DNA from: an uncultured Collinsella sp.
GTDB lineage: Bacteria > Actinomycetota > Coriobacteriia > Coriobacteriales > Coriobacteriaceae
Direction of reading: 5' to 3'
NCBI GenBank assembly: GCA_902494685.1
Contig: CABUUE010000092.1
Span: 1-6,260 of the forward strand
Length of the DNA: 6,260 bases
The notes beneath the pieces are model-generated. The model had not been told where the DNA came from. It did not search any database and worked only from the letters and a program-made list of their open reading frames with translations. Shown piece by piece: positions 5,521 to 6,260 of this stretch. The translations under genes and the position numbers were made by a program. Positions within the stretch are counted from its first letter, which is position 1, and each line of letters opens with the position of its first letter.

Positions 5521-6123
5521 ATGAACACACCCATGAACCTGAGCGGAGCCAGGGCACTCGCCGTGGGCGCAGGGCTTACGCTCGCACTTGCGATGGGCGC
5601 CGCGCCAACGGCGGCCATCGCAGAGGTGCGCGTTGGAACCACCGATGTGACGGTGAAGGCCGACATAAGCAATGTTTCGTTTAAGGCGCCAACGGTCATC
5701 CCCTTTGCCGCCAAAGCCGACGGAACGCTTGTAGGACCCTCCGACAAGACGATTACCATCGACAACCTCTCGGCATACGGCATCCACGTCACCAACATGA
5801 AGGTCACGGCCAAGAACGACTGGACAATCGTTGCAGACGCAAAGACGGGCTCGGCCCAGAACTCCATCGATTTTAAGGTTGGCCCCGATAAGGCAGAAAA
5901 GGATGCCAGCTCGGCGACTCAGACTACGGGCCTCGATCTTTCCAAGGACGCAAACTTCGACATGAAGTACCAGGGCATTGCCGATGGAACGGACAAGATC
6001 AAGCTCAGTGTGAGTGGACACGTCGCGCGCGTTACGCGTGACATCTACCACGCCACCGGTACGGGAGATCAAGTGGCAAGCATCACCTGGACGGTCGAGC
6101 CCGGTGCGCACGCCACGTCCTAA
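5521..6123 (+). CDS. Secreted beta-rich protein of unknown function
   Basis: This 200-residue protein has a clear Sec signal peptide: hydrophobic residues from about 12 to 33 and a likely cleavage after AIA (A34|E35). AAAGGA lies about 6 nt before the ATG; a second ATG at 5533 is possible but less well spaced. The mature part (about 166 residues, no Cys) is predicted to be mostly strands. It includes TTDVTVKADIS (40-50), VSFKAPTVIPFAAKADGTLV (52-71), IHVTNMKVTAKNDWTIV (88-104), KIKLSVSGHVARVT (159-172) and a terminal ASITWTV (186-192). I recall proteins with the IPF-x-x-KADGTxxGPS signature and a C-terminal TWTV strand as common secreted beta-sandwich proteins in gut Coriobacteriia and Clostridia. 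They have no defined function that I know of. There is no sorting signal or lipobox, so it is released or held by a partner. Its neighbours suggest a surface protein or fibre-like component. Confidence 0.85.
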   Translation: MNTPMNLSGARALAVGAGLTLALAMGAAPTAAIAEVRVGTTDVTVKADISNVSFKAPTVIPFAAKADGTLVGPSDKTITIDNLSAYGIHVTNMKVTAKNDWTIVADAKTGSAQNSIDFKVGPDKAEKDASSATQTTGLDLSKDANFDMKYQGIADGTDKIKLSVSGHVARVTRDIYHATGTGDQVASITWTVEPGAHATS

Positions 6124-6260
6124 GGCGATTGCACTGGCCGCCATCGTCGGCATCTTGGCGTCCGCACCTGCCATGGCCTTTGCTCAACAAGAGCAAGCAC
6201 AGGCGGCCACAGAAGTGACCGTCGACCTTTCGGGCCTTGATCGCGGTAGCCGACACGAGC
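6104..6260 (+). CDS. Exported protein, N-terminal part only (runs off the window)
   Basis: A reading frame opening with GTG at 6104 encodes MRTPRPK followed by a hydrophobic stretch (AIALAAIVGILASAPAMA) and AFAQQ, a textbook Sec signal peptide with likely cleavage after A27. The mature part begins with a Q/A-rich linker and ATEVTVDLSGL, suggesting a strand-rich surface protein. The start lies 20 nt inside the upstream gene, so coupling by re-initiation is likely. No strong ribosome binding site is visible; GGACGG at 6089-6094 is the nearest candidate. An ATG at codon 24 would cut off the signal peptide and is rejected. The gene continues beyond 6260, so size and domains are unknown. Confidence 0.7.
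   Translation, partial: MRTPRPKAIALAAIVGILASAPAMAFAQQEQAQAATEVTVDLSGLDRGSRHE

Noticed and set aside
5065..6174. Long minus-strand open frame (about 369 codons) opposite the right-hand genes
   Set aside because: It lies antisense to three plus-strand genes that have signal peptides, membrane topology and coupled starts. Its translation is rich in His, Cys, Arg and Gly with no recognisable motif, typical of a high-GC shadow frame.
1..6260. CRISPR array, tRNA/rRNA genes, insertion sequence or prophage signs
   Set aside because: No regularly spaced repeats, transposase or integrase motifs, terminal inverted repeats or RNA gene signatures were seen on either strand.

Overview
The window is GC-rich, densely coded bacterial DNA. 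Its gene content fits a strictly anaerobic gut actinomycete of the Coriobacteriia; Collinsella or a close relative is my best guess. The reasons are the high-GC codon use, an anaerobic electron-bifurcating flavoprotein operon, and small secreted and membrane proteins of a style I associate with that class. The genus is inference from style and recall, because no rRNA or marker gene is present.

Left part (1-662, + strand): the 3' end of an HD-domain metal-dependent phosphohydrolase gene. Its stop codon shares the four bases CTAG with the stop codon of the convergent gene.

Centre (4284 down to 659, - strand): a tight three-gene operon in the order FAD-linked oxidase (GlcD/LctD type), EtfB, EtfA. 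The junctions are overlapping or directly abutting. EtfA carries an extra N-terminal two-[4Fe-4S] ferredoxin domain, and EtfB has the DGDTAQ-type motif of bifurcating ETFs. The best reading is an electron-bifurcating lactate dehydrogenase/ETF complex, like LctBCD of Acetobacterium woodii. Such a complex oxidises a 2-hydroxy acid with NAD+, driven by reduced ferredoxin. The substrate is inferred and no permease or racemase is in view.

Intergenic region 4285-4630: a 346-bp, relatively AT-rich, divergent control region. It has TTGGTCA direct repeats, TTTTACC direct repeats, a candidate - strand promoter and a perfect 8-bp inverted repeat just before the right-hand genes.

Right part (4631-6260, + strand): four closely spaced genes that look like one transcription unit. 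They are a 98-residue soluble protein that may be a degenerate DUF559/Vsr-like fold, a 169-residue single-pass membrane protein with an extracellular beta-rich domain (ATGA overlap), a 200-residue secreted beta-rich protein preceded by a strong hairpin, and the start of another exported protein whose GTG start lies inside the previous gene. This looks like a cell-surface protein locus of unknown function, and it is the least understood part of the window.
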